From assembly GCA_002682825.1 (NCBI GenBank), contig NOKP01000001.1, positions 2,634,387-2,698,386 of the forward strand: DNA of 64,000 bases. Reading direction: 5' to 3'. The DNA is from Neonectria sp. B-13. Lineage: Eukaryota > Ascomycota > Sordariomycetes > Hypocreales > Nectriaceae. Positions 10,091 through 19,308 of the stretch are shown one piece after another. The translations under genes and the position numbers were made by a program. The stretch's first letter is position 1. Each line of letters begins with the position of its first letter. Under the pieces are notes generated by a model. The model saw nothing but the letters and a program-made list of their open reading frames with translations, made no database searches and was not told where the DNA came from.

Positions 10091-12505
10091 CTATTCGATC
10101 CGCCTACAGGCTGCGACGTTGGGAACTCCGTTGCCTTCCACCACCTTGGCACTGATAATCTCGTAAATGGGGATCTGTGCCAACCCCGCCGCGACGTGAT
10201 GGAGAGTCGGCAGCGATTCCCAATCCTGGGCGTCAAGCTTGAGCGAAACGTTCGTAGACCGCTGCACCCTTTTGACCTTGGACGGCACGTCCTTGGACTC
10301 CTCGGCATGCGATACCACCGTAGCATACTCTGCGTCCGCCTTGCCGGGCTCTCCAACCGCCGGGATGTACCGGTATGCCATGATGCCGTAGTCGGCCTCT
10401 CCGCCAATGATGCCTCCTTCACTCTCAGGAGAATCCTCCGTCAGGTCTTGAAGAGCCATCTCGGCAAATGTGGCTCCCCTCCAAGAAGCCTTCATCCGGT
10501 AGGACTTGGTCCGCGGGTGAATCTCAATGTCGCAGAAGAGCTTGGGCATGGCCAACTCCTCGCGGCCTGAGACGATGGGATCGCACAGACTCTCCATGAG
10601 GATGGGTAGGAACGTGCCATCGATCGTTGACCCGTCTTTCTTGGTGTACTGTACGCCGTGGATGTACAGGCCAAAGTGGTTGTAGCCGTGACCCCCCAGC
10701 CACGACATCTTGTCGAGGGTCGTCGCGGAGAAGCTTGCCTCGCACATCGTCGAGGGCGACTTGAACTTGAAAGACTCTGTGGGAAAGAGCGTCTCTAGAT
10801 ACGTCCTCGACGTCTTGAACTTGACAGACGCGGTCCTAAAGGTTCGCTCCGCCTGGCCGGGCTGGCGTCGTCCCAGGTGGTCTTGGCGAGGCCCAGGAAA
10901 GGGTCCGAAGGAGATGGGCATCCTCCAGTACATGTCCTTCTTCTTCGCCCAGAGCCAACGCTTGAAGACGTTGCTGGCGTGGTCGTGCTCGTCGTGGCCG
11001 AAATTGTAGTTGGTATAGCTCATCACTAAGTGGCTTTGTAAGTGGACCTGGTGACCTGGAGGAGATAGGCGGAGTACTTACTGTCAATCTGCGGCTTGCC
11101 ATCAACCCAGTCCTTGCCCGCCTGGCGGGAGTAGTTCTGGATAATATGGGCTCTCTCGTACCGGATCTTCTCGTATAGCTTCAACCGTTCCGGCACGTCC
11201 TCCGGCGCAGTGCCTCGGGGCAACACGACCGACAAAGCAGCAGCATCCTCCATTGCCTGAGCGGCACCCTGCCCCTGATCTGCGTCTCAAGTTAGTTTGG
11301 AGAGCCTGCAGAACAAATAGAGTACCTACGAGGAGTAAAGGGGTGGGCCGCGTCTCCAAGCAAAGCGAGCTTATCGTTTACCCAAGTCGGTAGGTTCTCC
11401 ATGTCCAGCAGCTGCCAGACCTTGAGCTCCTCTGGAGCCACCTTTTGAATGAGCTTAAGCAGGGTCGGCTCAAAGCCCTCGTATACCTTGAGGATTTGCT
11501 CCAGCGATCCCGTCTTGCTCCACTCTATTCCGAAGTCAGCCACGGTTGCGAGCCCCGGAAGGGGGAGGGTTCTGACCATCACTTGCTGTAGCATGCGACT
11601 CGGTGTCGGGGTGAATGCAGACAAAGTTGAGCATCTCGTTGTTATTACACGGGTAAATAACGACACGTCGGTCGGATCCGTACCATATAGATAGGCAGTT
11701 GTCGGTTTCGACAAGGGGACTAGTTTCGGGGTCCTCCGCGGCGACGCTCCGAGGGATGAGGAAGCGGAAGGCGGCCTTGCCTGAGCTGAAGAGCTTCGGC
11801 TCTTGGCCGGTAAGGAACTTTCGACTCCGTGACTATGGTTGTGTGAGCGTCTCTCTTATGAATACCGGGATGAGAATGATGCGAACATAGATGCCATCAG
11901 CGCCCAAGATGACGTCGGCCTCCACTACAGCGCCATCCGCCAATGTGATAGTCCCCTTGGCCGGGTCAACGTCCTCGACTTTATTGGCAGTATGCAGGGT
12001 GGCAGGTCTGCCCGGCCCTTTGCTGTCCGTGGCGGCCTTCTTCAGGCTGTCGTGAAGGTTGACTCGATGGACAAGCTGCCAAGGGTGCTGCCACTGCTTG
12101 TTAGGGCCCGTGAGGTCCATATGCTTGATCAAGGCGCCACTGGGCTGGAACTCCTTGTAAGAGCTCATGAGATTGGCGCCGAAGGTCTCGGGGATCAGGC
12201 CCCATCGTCGAAGAAGTCCGTTGGCGTTGGGAGCCATGTGGACGGCCGCACCGACTTCGCTGGCCAGTCGAGATTGTTCATAGAGCTGGTGTCATGTTAG
12301 AGAGTCAAGGTGCCAATACCCAACAGGCAAGGGACTTTAGACGTACAGTAATATCATGGCCCTCACGTCGAAGGCCAATAGCGGCACTTAGGCCTCCAAT
12401 GCCGGCGCCGATAATGGCAATCTTCAGGGGATGCGGATGGTCATGCACCAGCGGGTTCTTGGGCACACTGGCTGCGGTGTCGTGATGTCCATTGAGCGTC
12501 GCCAT
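10091..12505 (-). CDS. FAD-dependent monooxygenase fused to an acetoacetate decarboxylase-like domain
   Basis: Six exons (12505-12347, 12285-11887, 11832-11583, 11524-11330, 11279-11082, 11025-10091) join in frame to 711 residues. Residues 1 to about 430 are a class A flavin monooxygenase of the salicylate-hydroxylase type: GAGIGG dinucleotide fold at 33-38, ADGIY around 183-186, LLGDAAHP around 325-331 and the family C-terminal segment WVDGKPQID...NFGHDE. The frame runs on without a stop into about 450-711, which resembles the acetoacetate decarboxylase (ADC) family, including GREELAMPKLF with Lys562 at the position of the Schiff-base lysine. In the clostridial enzyme two lysines are adjacent; here the second is Leu. 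Inference: the flavin half oxidises a small, probably aromatic or acidic, substrate and the second half decarboxylates, hydrates or cleaves the product. The short splice junctions and continuous flavin C-terminus argue against two genes merged in error. It is divergent to the SDR. Confidence 0.85.
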
Positions 12506-13359
12506 GACTCCAATCTTCTTGCGCCTGTCAAGCGCGATGCCGAGAGACCAAAAACAGCAGCTAGACGAAAGGCGGGATGAGACTGTATAAGAAGAAACAG
12601 GGCTAGAAGGAGATGGTCGGGATGCTCCAATTGCAGGAGGATTTGTGGTTTCTGTATCACGACGTCTAGGACAACCGAACAAACCAGCTCCAATGGCATC
12701 TGGACCTGGCTTGGTTTAAAAGAGAATGGTCAGGGCTCAAACCTCAGACCATACAGCCCCTAGGACAGCTCTCTCAGGCACAAGGGTACAGTACAGAAGC
12801 AGTATAACGGCCCGATGATGGCGTGGCAGTGGAGGTCAACGAGGGGTGCTCGGCACGTTCCCCCACTCAGCCGAAGGTGCGGGCTTCGTGGTCCCGAAGC
12901 TGGGGTGGATGCGGTTGCTAGCTGCGACCATGTTGCCGATTTTGCGGGGTTGATCTAGATGGGGCGGAGGTACTAACGTAAGATGCGGTAAGCGCCGAGT
13001 CTGGGGTTACGGAGCATAGGCATTGTTCTTGTTCTGTTGAAGGATCGATGGTGGTGAATACGACAATGCTTGGCAACGCAAGGAGGCCTTGAAAGACACG
13101 GAACGGCGCATAACCTTCTGTTTCGAAGGCTTGGGGCTGTTACACCACCTCGCAGAATAGTCATATACTTGAGCTCTTTCTTTTGCTTTTGGTGAGGCAT
13201 AAACCAAGCTGGCGACGGGATACCCCAGACGTCTCCCTGCCTCTCGCGCCCAAACAGATCGTCCCGTGATGCACGAAATCAAAGCTGTAGCGCCCCACTT
13301 GCCGGACTGTGCAACCTCACACTTCACGTTCGGGACGTGGAGGGACCTATCAAGCTCGC

Positions 13360-13376
13360 CGGAAGATATCTCACCG
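13360..13376. promoter_or_regulatory. CGG-N11-CCG inverted repeat (candidate Zn2Cys6 site)
   Basis: CGG and CCG half-sites separated by 11 nt, the spacing used by Gal4-type regulators, about 275 nt upstream of the SDR start. Such a match can arise by chance in a GC-rich kilobase. Confidence 0.3.
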
Positions 13377-13486
13377 GGTCTATGATCGGAGTGGGCATCT
13401 CGCTCTGGACCTCATCAAATGCCATATTGTTTACGCTTCCCCCGCCAACCAAGACCACCCCGCGCTTCTTCCCCGCATCCCCAAAG

Positions 13487-13501
13487 CCGGAACCTTTCCG
13501 G
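13487..13501. promoter_or_regulatory. CCGGAA-N3-TTCCGG inverted repeat
   Basis: A perfect six-base inverted repeat around a 3 nt centre, 150 nt upstream of the SDR start. The CGG/CCG triplets within it are 7 nt apart, which could seat a binuclear zinc cluster dimer. No experimental support is available. Confidence 0.35.
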
Positions 13502-13651
13502 TACAAGTCCCGGCTCCGGTGGCGGCGACGTCGTATCACAACAAGGGGAGGGACCAGCATCCCTCGTTCTTTCTCCGTGAGGTAAGAATAGGCATAACCA
13601 GGAAACAAGGAAAAGAGCCATCCACAAGAAACCAATACATACAAGTCATCC

Positions 13652-14550
13652 ATGGCCGCATCTCGCCCCCTCGTCGCCCTCATCACCGGCGGCACCGCCG
13701 GCCTCGGTGCCGCCACAGCCCGCCTCTTCGCCCGTGACGGCATGCGCGTCGCCGTCAACTACAACTCCAACGCCGACCGCGCCGCCGCCTTCGTCGAGGA
13801 ACTGCACGAGCTGTCGCCGCTGCCCCGTGACGACAGCAACTTCATCTCCGTCCCCGCAGATCTGGCTGTGCGGGACGAGCTGGTCACGTTGGTACGCCGT
13901 GTCGTGGCTGTCATGGGCCAGCTCGACGTCGTCTTCTCCAACGGCGGCTGGACGCAGCTCCGCAACATTATGGACCTGGATNNNNNNNNNNNNNNNNNNN
14001 NNNNNNNNNNNNNNNNNNNNNNNNNNNNNNNNNNNNNNNNNNNNNNNNNNNNNNNNNNNNNNNNNNNNNNNNNNNNNNNNNAAGACCGAGGGTGCCTTCA
14101 TCACCACTGCTTCGCTTGCTGGCGTCAAAGTCAGCGGGAGTTCGCTCGTATGTTTCCATTCCGCCGACGCGGTCATGACTGCGTCCCAATGCGCTTCCCG
14201 AGATTGACACCCGCAGGCATACGCTGTCACCAAGGCGGCGCAGATCCACCTTGTTAAGGGTCTCGCCCTGGCCGCGAGTCCCAAGATCAGAGTCAACAGC
14301 GTGTCTCCCGGACTGATGCTAACGGTACGCAAGAGTCCAGAGGTGCACTCATCACACCGAGAAAACATACTGACAAGAGCAGGACTGGGGCTTGAGTTTC
14401 CCACCGGAGAAGCAGGAAGAGATGCGAAAGAGGACCAAGCTTGGACGTCTGGTCACCGTCGACGACGTGGCTCAGCAGGTTCTTTGCTTTGCGAAATCAA
14501 GAGGTGTAACGGGCATCAATGCCGTGCTAGATGCCGGCATGTCACTATAA
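13652..14550 (+). CDS. Short-chain dehydrogenase/reductase, interrupted by an assembly gap
   Basis: Visible exons are 13652-13981 (into the gap), 14082-14147, 14217-14324 and 14383-14550, giving 223 residues plus the gap. TGGTAGLG at residues 12-19 is the Rossmann cofactor motif. SNGGW replaces the usual NNAG after strand four. TTASLAG carries the likely catalytic Ser and AYAVTK the YxxxK pair, followed by KIRVNSVSPG, typical of classical SDRs. About 35 residues are hidden, and a classical SDR of about 255 residues would fit. The frame before and after the gap disagrees by one base if the gap is taken as 100 nt, so its true size differs or it hides an intron. The enzyme should oxidise an alcohol or reduce a ketone with NAD(P)(H). 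It is divergent to the monooxygenase fusion. Confidence 0.88.
13982..14081. other. Assembly gap of 100 N
   Basis: Exactly 100 undetermined bases, the conventional scaffold placeholder, inside the SDR coding region. Coding phase shows that the real distance is not 100 nt of plain exon. Confidence 0.98.
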
Positions 14551-14687
14551 TCGCGCACCCACCGGCACAGACCCAGTATTGCTAAACAATACAGACTTTT
14601 AGACCTTGACTATTGGGGGTATATCGACATAAAAGACATGTCCCGATTAGAAAACACAACTCGCTACCTAAACCCTAAGAATTCCTT

Positions 14688-16520
14688 TTACTCCCCGACT
14701 TCGCGATCATCATCCCAATGGATGTACGAGATGACCGGCCAATGCCAAGTGACATGCCTGATCTTCTTGCCCCAGAGGTAAAACGGGATCCACATTACCA
14801 GCACTGAGGCTGAGATGCCAGCCATGGCTCCGAATGCGTTCTGGTAGCCAGCTATGTTGATCCATGGATTCGTGTAGAACGATAGAAGGAATCCGAACAT
14901 GGCTGGGCCGCTTGTTAGTCACAGCAACGGCACCGACATGAAGTGGGAACTCACATTTGAAGCCCAAGACCGCCAGACTGACTTCACCAGCTACGGGGCG
15001 ATATGCGTCAATGACATACACGAGGCTGACACTTGCAGCTTGAGTGATGGAGAAGTTCACTGCATGGGGGGTTAGAGGTGTTCTTTAGGCGGGCCGAAGG
15101 TGACTTACAGAGGCCGAGGCCGATCGTCGGCACGATCCAATGCAGGCCGTGTTGAATCCCCACGCCATACAACAACAAAGCTAGGGGAGTAGTGATCATA
15201 GAAAGTGCTACCACAGGTAGTCGCATCTCAGGCTCTCTGATTCCCCCATTGCGCTGGGTAAAATAGTCGGCTACCTTGTCGCCGAGGTGGCCGCCGGCCG
15301 GGATGCCGAGCAGAGACCCAACGATGGCAGATGCGAAGCAAAGGCCAGCCTGATATGGTTCAAATCCATATGCTGTGGCAAACGCGGCTCCGATGTTGGA
15401 CGAAACGGCGACCAGGAAACCAATGGTCACCGCCTGGACGAGGGCTGCCCAGAGCACTGGGGGGAGCAGGATCAAGACAAACGGTCGAAGGAACATTTTG
15501 CAAGCGCCTTCACTGGTAAACGATCCATTCCACACGCTCAACGCCCTCCATGGACTTTTACGAGGAGTTATACTGGACGATTGGCTCAGCTCTTCGTTGT
15601 ATGACCTCGAGTAACTGTCCTTGTCATCATGCACGTTGATGATGGTGACGGAACCCGCGCTTTCTTCTGATTTGCGGTGATATGACGTCTCGGGAAAGGT
15701 GAGGAATATGAGAACAAATACAAAGCCGATGAGGGCGGATGAGACCTCATATATAGTTCGCCACTCATGATTGATGGTGATCAGGCCGGAGACGATCATA
15801 CCCAGGGCGACGCCGACGGAGAGTGCGCAGTTATAGAATGACATGACAGCCCCTCTCTCGTGCAGGAAGAAGACATCAGCAATGGTAATGGGGGCGATGG
15901 TCTCAGCAGCGCCAGCGCCGAAGCCCATGATAATACGACCAGCGAGGAAGCCATCATATGACTTATCGAAGATGAGCCACAACGCCGTGGAAAAATAGAC
16001 CAAGTAGCTGGCAAGATAAACGGGGCGCCTTCCGTACTTGTTGGCCAAGGGAACCCAGACAAAACAACCGACACCTTGGAGGAGACTGGTTGTGGTGAAG
16101 AAGTAGGCGATCTTGGGTATAGCTGCGCTTGCCAGGGTGCCGTCTTGGGCCGCACCGGGAAAGAAACTAAGGGCCGTGGACACAATGGCAATGGACGGCC
16201 CGCCAGCGAGGAAGTTGGACATTGTCATTGCCAGGCAGACCAGCGCGGCAGTGTAGTATTTGCGCCATTGGGGCCTGAGTCACGGTGGTTAGCTTCCCAC
16301 GCTTTGAAATCAGACAGGGCGATTTGGGCGGGCTTTACCAGTTCAGTGGGTCATTGGGATCCTGAGAGGGTGTCGGGATCAGGATGAGAGCATTGGTGTC
16401 TTGATGCCGAAGCCGGACGTTCCCCAGCGTGTGCTTTCGACTGCTCTGTGCTCTTTCATCGACAGCAATTGCAATTGGGCTTGCGGACGCGGACGCGGCG
16501 GGGCTGTCCAGGCCAGACAT
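14688..16520 (-). CDS. Major facilitator superfamily transporter (DHA1-like)
   Basis: Four exons (16520-16339, 16274-15109, 15059-14955, 14902-14688) give 555 residues. The cytosolic N-terminus ends in DPNDPLNWPQWRKYY, the usual entry to fungal DHA1 drug and polyamine carriers. Twelve hydrophobic segments can be followed. The loop between helices 2 and 3 carries PLANKYGRRPVY, the classic MFS motif A, and FLAGRIIMGFGAGAAETIAP lies in helix 4. A hydrophilic central loop of about 80 residues (KSEESAGSV...SPWRALSVW) separates the two halves, as in 12-helix members. It is convergent with the SDR, with only 137 nt between stops. It is the likely importer or exporter of the cluster substrate; direction and substrate cannot be inferred. 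I chose MSGLDSPAAS as start; an in-frame ATG at 16565 would add 15 residues. Confidence 0.9.
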
Positions 16521-18753
16521 GATGATCCAGGCAGGAAGAGAGGGGTGGCGAGCAGAAGTCGGCAAATATTGGGTTGTTCAGGGCTTCATCCTTTGACAGC
16601 GGAGGGTTGGAGACGGGGAAGGTGATGATGCGGCCCTAATCTAGTTAAGGCGGCGCGGCACTGATCGGACCTTCAGGAACCTGCACCTCAACGGATCAAG
16701 GACTTGCAGTTGTGAGACGGAGGACGGGGGCGTAGGGAACGCCGAGACAGACAGGGGGTTGTGTGTGGAGGAGGGAATGCAGTTATGCACATCTAGCGCT
16801 CGGCGGCTGGCGGCGAGGGGGACGAAGGAGAGAAGAGGAGAGAGGGAGATGATGATGGACGATGACGATGTCTCAACTTTGATGTGTGGCGGTTTACACA
16901 CGGATGCAGCCGGGAGGTAGTGTGACAGGTTGGGATGGGAACTTAGGATCCGTAGCACTGAGATGGCCGCTGGTGCATCGACACCCGATGGGAAACTTAG
17001 ATACCCGTCCAGTCAACTATGCTGCTGCAGGGGGCATATCTCCCCAATCCAACACCTGAATTACTCCGTAATCTGATTCATAGGGGAATTTAAACGCGCT
17101 GGTCGAGGGTACTATGCACACTACCAAGACTCGATCCAGGCTAGCACATCTCCGGCGTAGTTTGGCGTCAAGCTAGTCATCCGCCAAGAGACGCGGGCGC
17201 CCAAGGAACTCGTAGACTAGAGAGAGAGAGCGAGGAGTGGATGGTTTCGGAGGAAGAGAGAGGTTTGAGAGGGTGTCAGAAAGTGCGTGTGTGTGGTTGT
17301 CTCAACTCACACACTCACACACTCACAGTGCACATCTCAAAGGGCTTCCTGCTTTTTTGTTCTGTTCTCTCGGCTGTCGGCAGTGGCATGATGGTTTGAG
17401 ACTACATGGAAGGCTTGGCGGTTGTCTGAGAGAGGGAAGGGGAGGGAAGGGGAGGGGAGGGCCCAGAAGGGGAGAGATGCAGATGGGACCGGAGATGGAG
17501 ATGAATCTGGTGAATCTTGCGCAGGGAGATGGTTGCTCTGCAAGGATAGGTGGTTGACCGAGTTGGAGAAGCAAAAACCCCCGGTGAAAAGGGGGTTGCA
17601 TCTGGGTTTGAGGGTATCAATAACTCGAGAGTCTACGGAGCAGTGCTGTGCTCTATGCCCAGGCAGTTCTAAGAAACTGGCCTCGGACTCGAAGATGCAT
17701 CAGTTCCTGGAGCCTTCAGCCTGGTCAACAGAGTCCGGGTCTGGATCCGGGGCTAGATCCAAGTCAGCGACCTCACGCTTGCAAGGAATGGAGTGGCGCT
17801 TTCCGCGACAGACAAGGAGGATCAATCCATCTATGATGGCTTGTTAATAAGCTTACCGTGTACGGGTAAACTGTGCATGGCATGTGGATAGGGACAGAGC
17901 CGGGTAGCGGACAGCTGCAGAGAGCCGGTTCATCTGCTCCGTACTCCGTACATGTCACGTTGCAACTGGGACAACAACCAGGGACAAAGCTCAAAACAAA
18001 AGCCACCTCATGTAAAAAGCCCATTCGCGTATGAATACACCTCTAGATGGATGGATTACTATGTACACGCAACGAGGGCGAACATGCTACGTAATCCCGT
18101 CATACTGGCACGAACACATCCAAAGAACGGGACCGCGGAGCACGCAGCTCCACGGTTCCACTGGTTTTGGGCTGACGGGGCATAGGGCGTGCGTACCCTG
18201 GCAAATTACCGCTCGGGGCCCTGCTGGACAGGATTGTGCCGCACTGCCATTGGCCGCTGGGTCCCCTGTTGCACATGAAAGCCCCTCCTGGACTAAAGAG
18301 GGTTAAGAGGCTGACGACGACGACGGACGTTGCACCTCCATGGCCGACGAGCGCGGACCAACAGACTTACGTAGGGAGGACGACTGACTCTCTCTCTGCC
18401 TCGTACTCCGTAGAAAGGTCGTGGGTTTTCGGATTCATGCCGTCCAGTCGCCCATATACGAAATACCCGGAGCGAAACATCCATTGCGTACCCTACCCCC
18501 CCGCCCACCGCCTCATCTTGTCCATTTGCATTAGATGGCGGCCGCCCGTAGGTGTCCTGCATCACCACGTTCTGGGCCCTTGCTATCTGCATGTCGCGGC
18601 CACCAACCGCCAACCACCATCACGACACTCTGCCCAGCAAAGAAGTAAAATTGGTCCGGACTACGAATGTTCCGTTTTGTACCAAGCAGGGCGCCGGCGG
18701 GTTCGCAAACGCCACCGTCAGTATCACGACAGTACAAGCCTAGTATTTCCAGC

Positions 18754-18808
18754 TACCTACCGACCTACCTACCTAGGTAGGTAAGTAGGAAATAAATAGG
18801 TAGGTCCC
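18754..18808. repeat. CCTA/TAGG palindromic repeat cluster
   Basis: Runs of CTACC on the left meet GGTAG on the right around a central CCTAGG, followed by further AGGTAGG copies, so either strand could fold into a hairpin. It lies about 500 nt upstream of the transcription-factor start. Confidence 0.8.
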
Positions 18809-18873
18809 GACCTACTAAGGCGCTAAGTAAATCGTAGATCTCGACTTCGGCCGTACTTAACTTTGGTAGGTAT

Positions 18874-18891
18874 GTACGAAGTACTTCGTAC
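18874..18891. repeat. Perfect 18-bp palindrome
   Basis: GTACGAAGTACTTCGTAC equals its own reverse complement. It lies about 420 nt upstream of the transcription-factor start and contains two overlapping GTAC-TTC-GTAC-like units. Confidence 0.85.
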
Positions 18892-19308
18892 TCCCTCCAC
18901 GATGTTTATTTCCTCTTGACTTCACTTTTCACCCCCATTGCCGTGGACCATTCCTACTTTTCCTCGTAGCAAAGGGAAGGTCTCACCAAGCCCCCCCAGT
19001 CTGCTCTTCCCAGTCTAAACCCTTCCCGTTCCCACTCCACCTCCGCCGCATCCATCAACTCACGTCCTTTCTACACACATGCATACACACACACATGACG
19101 CGCAGTCTTCGGATTCTCACAGTCTTTACTAAATTGACCCTTCCCGCAGCTCCTCGTCTCCTCCCTCTCCTTGCGCCGTCTCCATTCTACCTCGCCTACA
19201 CCCACTCGCTCTCCTGCTTCCCTTTGTCGTGCGTGGTGGATTGCTCATGCCCTCCCCAGCTACCATTGACGACTGGCGGGTCCGCGACGCCATCGCCTGA
19301 GCCAAATC

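Larger units (their letters stand above)
12506..13651. promoter_or_regulatory. Divergent promoter of the monooxygenase fusion and the SDR
   Basis: The 1146 nt between the two start codons should contain both promoters. I see two inverted CGG/CCG elements near the SDR (13360-13376 and 13487-13501), a pattern typical of binuclear zinc cluster regulators. Frames inside it, such as 13324-13758 on the minus strand, do not resemble proteins. Confidence 0.55.
16521..19308. other. Intergenic region rich in simple and palindromic repeats
   Basis: About 2.8 kb between the divergent MFS and transcription-factor genes. It contains an AG run near 17219, CACACT repeats near 17307, GGGGAGGG purine runs near 17437, several TACTCCGTA elements (17062, 17942, 18404), a GGTAGGTA palindrome cluster at 18754-18808 and an 18-bp palindrome at 18874. 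Frames such as 17422-17847 and 18236-18784 look random. The CT-rich stretch 19020-19300 is probably the leader of the downstream gene. Confidence 0.6.

Noticed and set aside
8447..16520. Full secondary-metabolite cluster with a backbone synthase
   Set aside because: No polyketide, peptide or terpene synthase motif occurs between 1 and 64000; only tailoring-type enzymes and a transporter are present.
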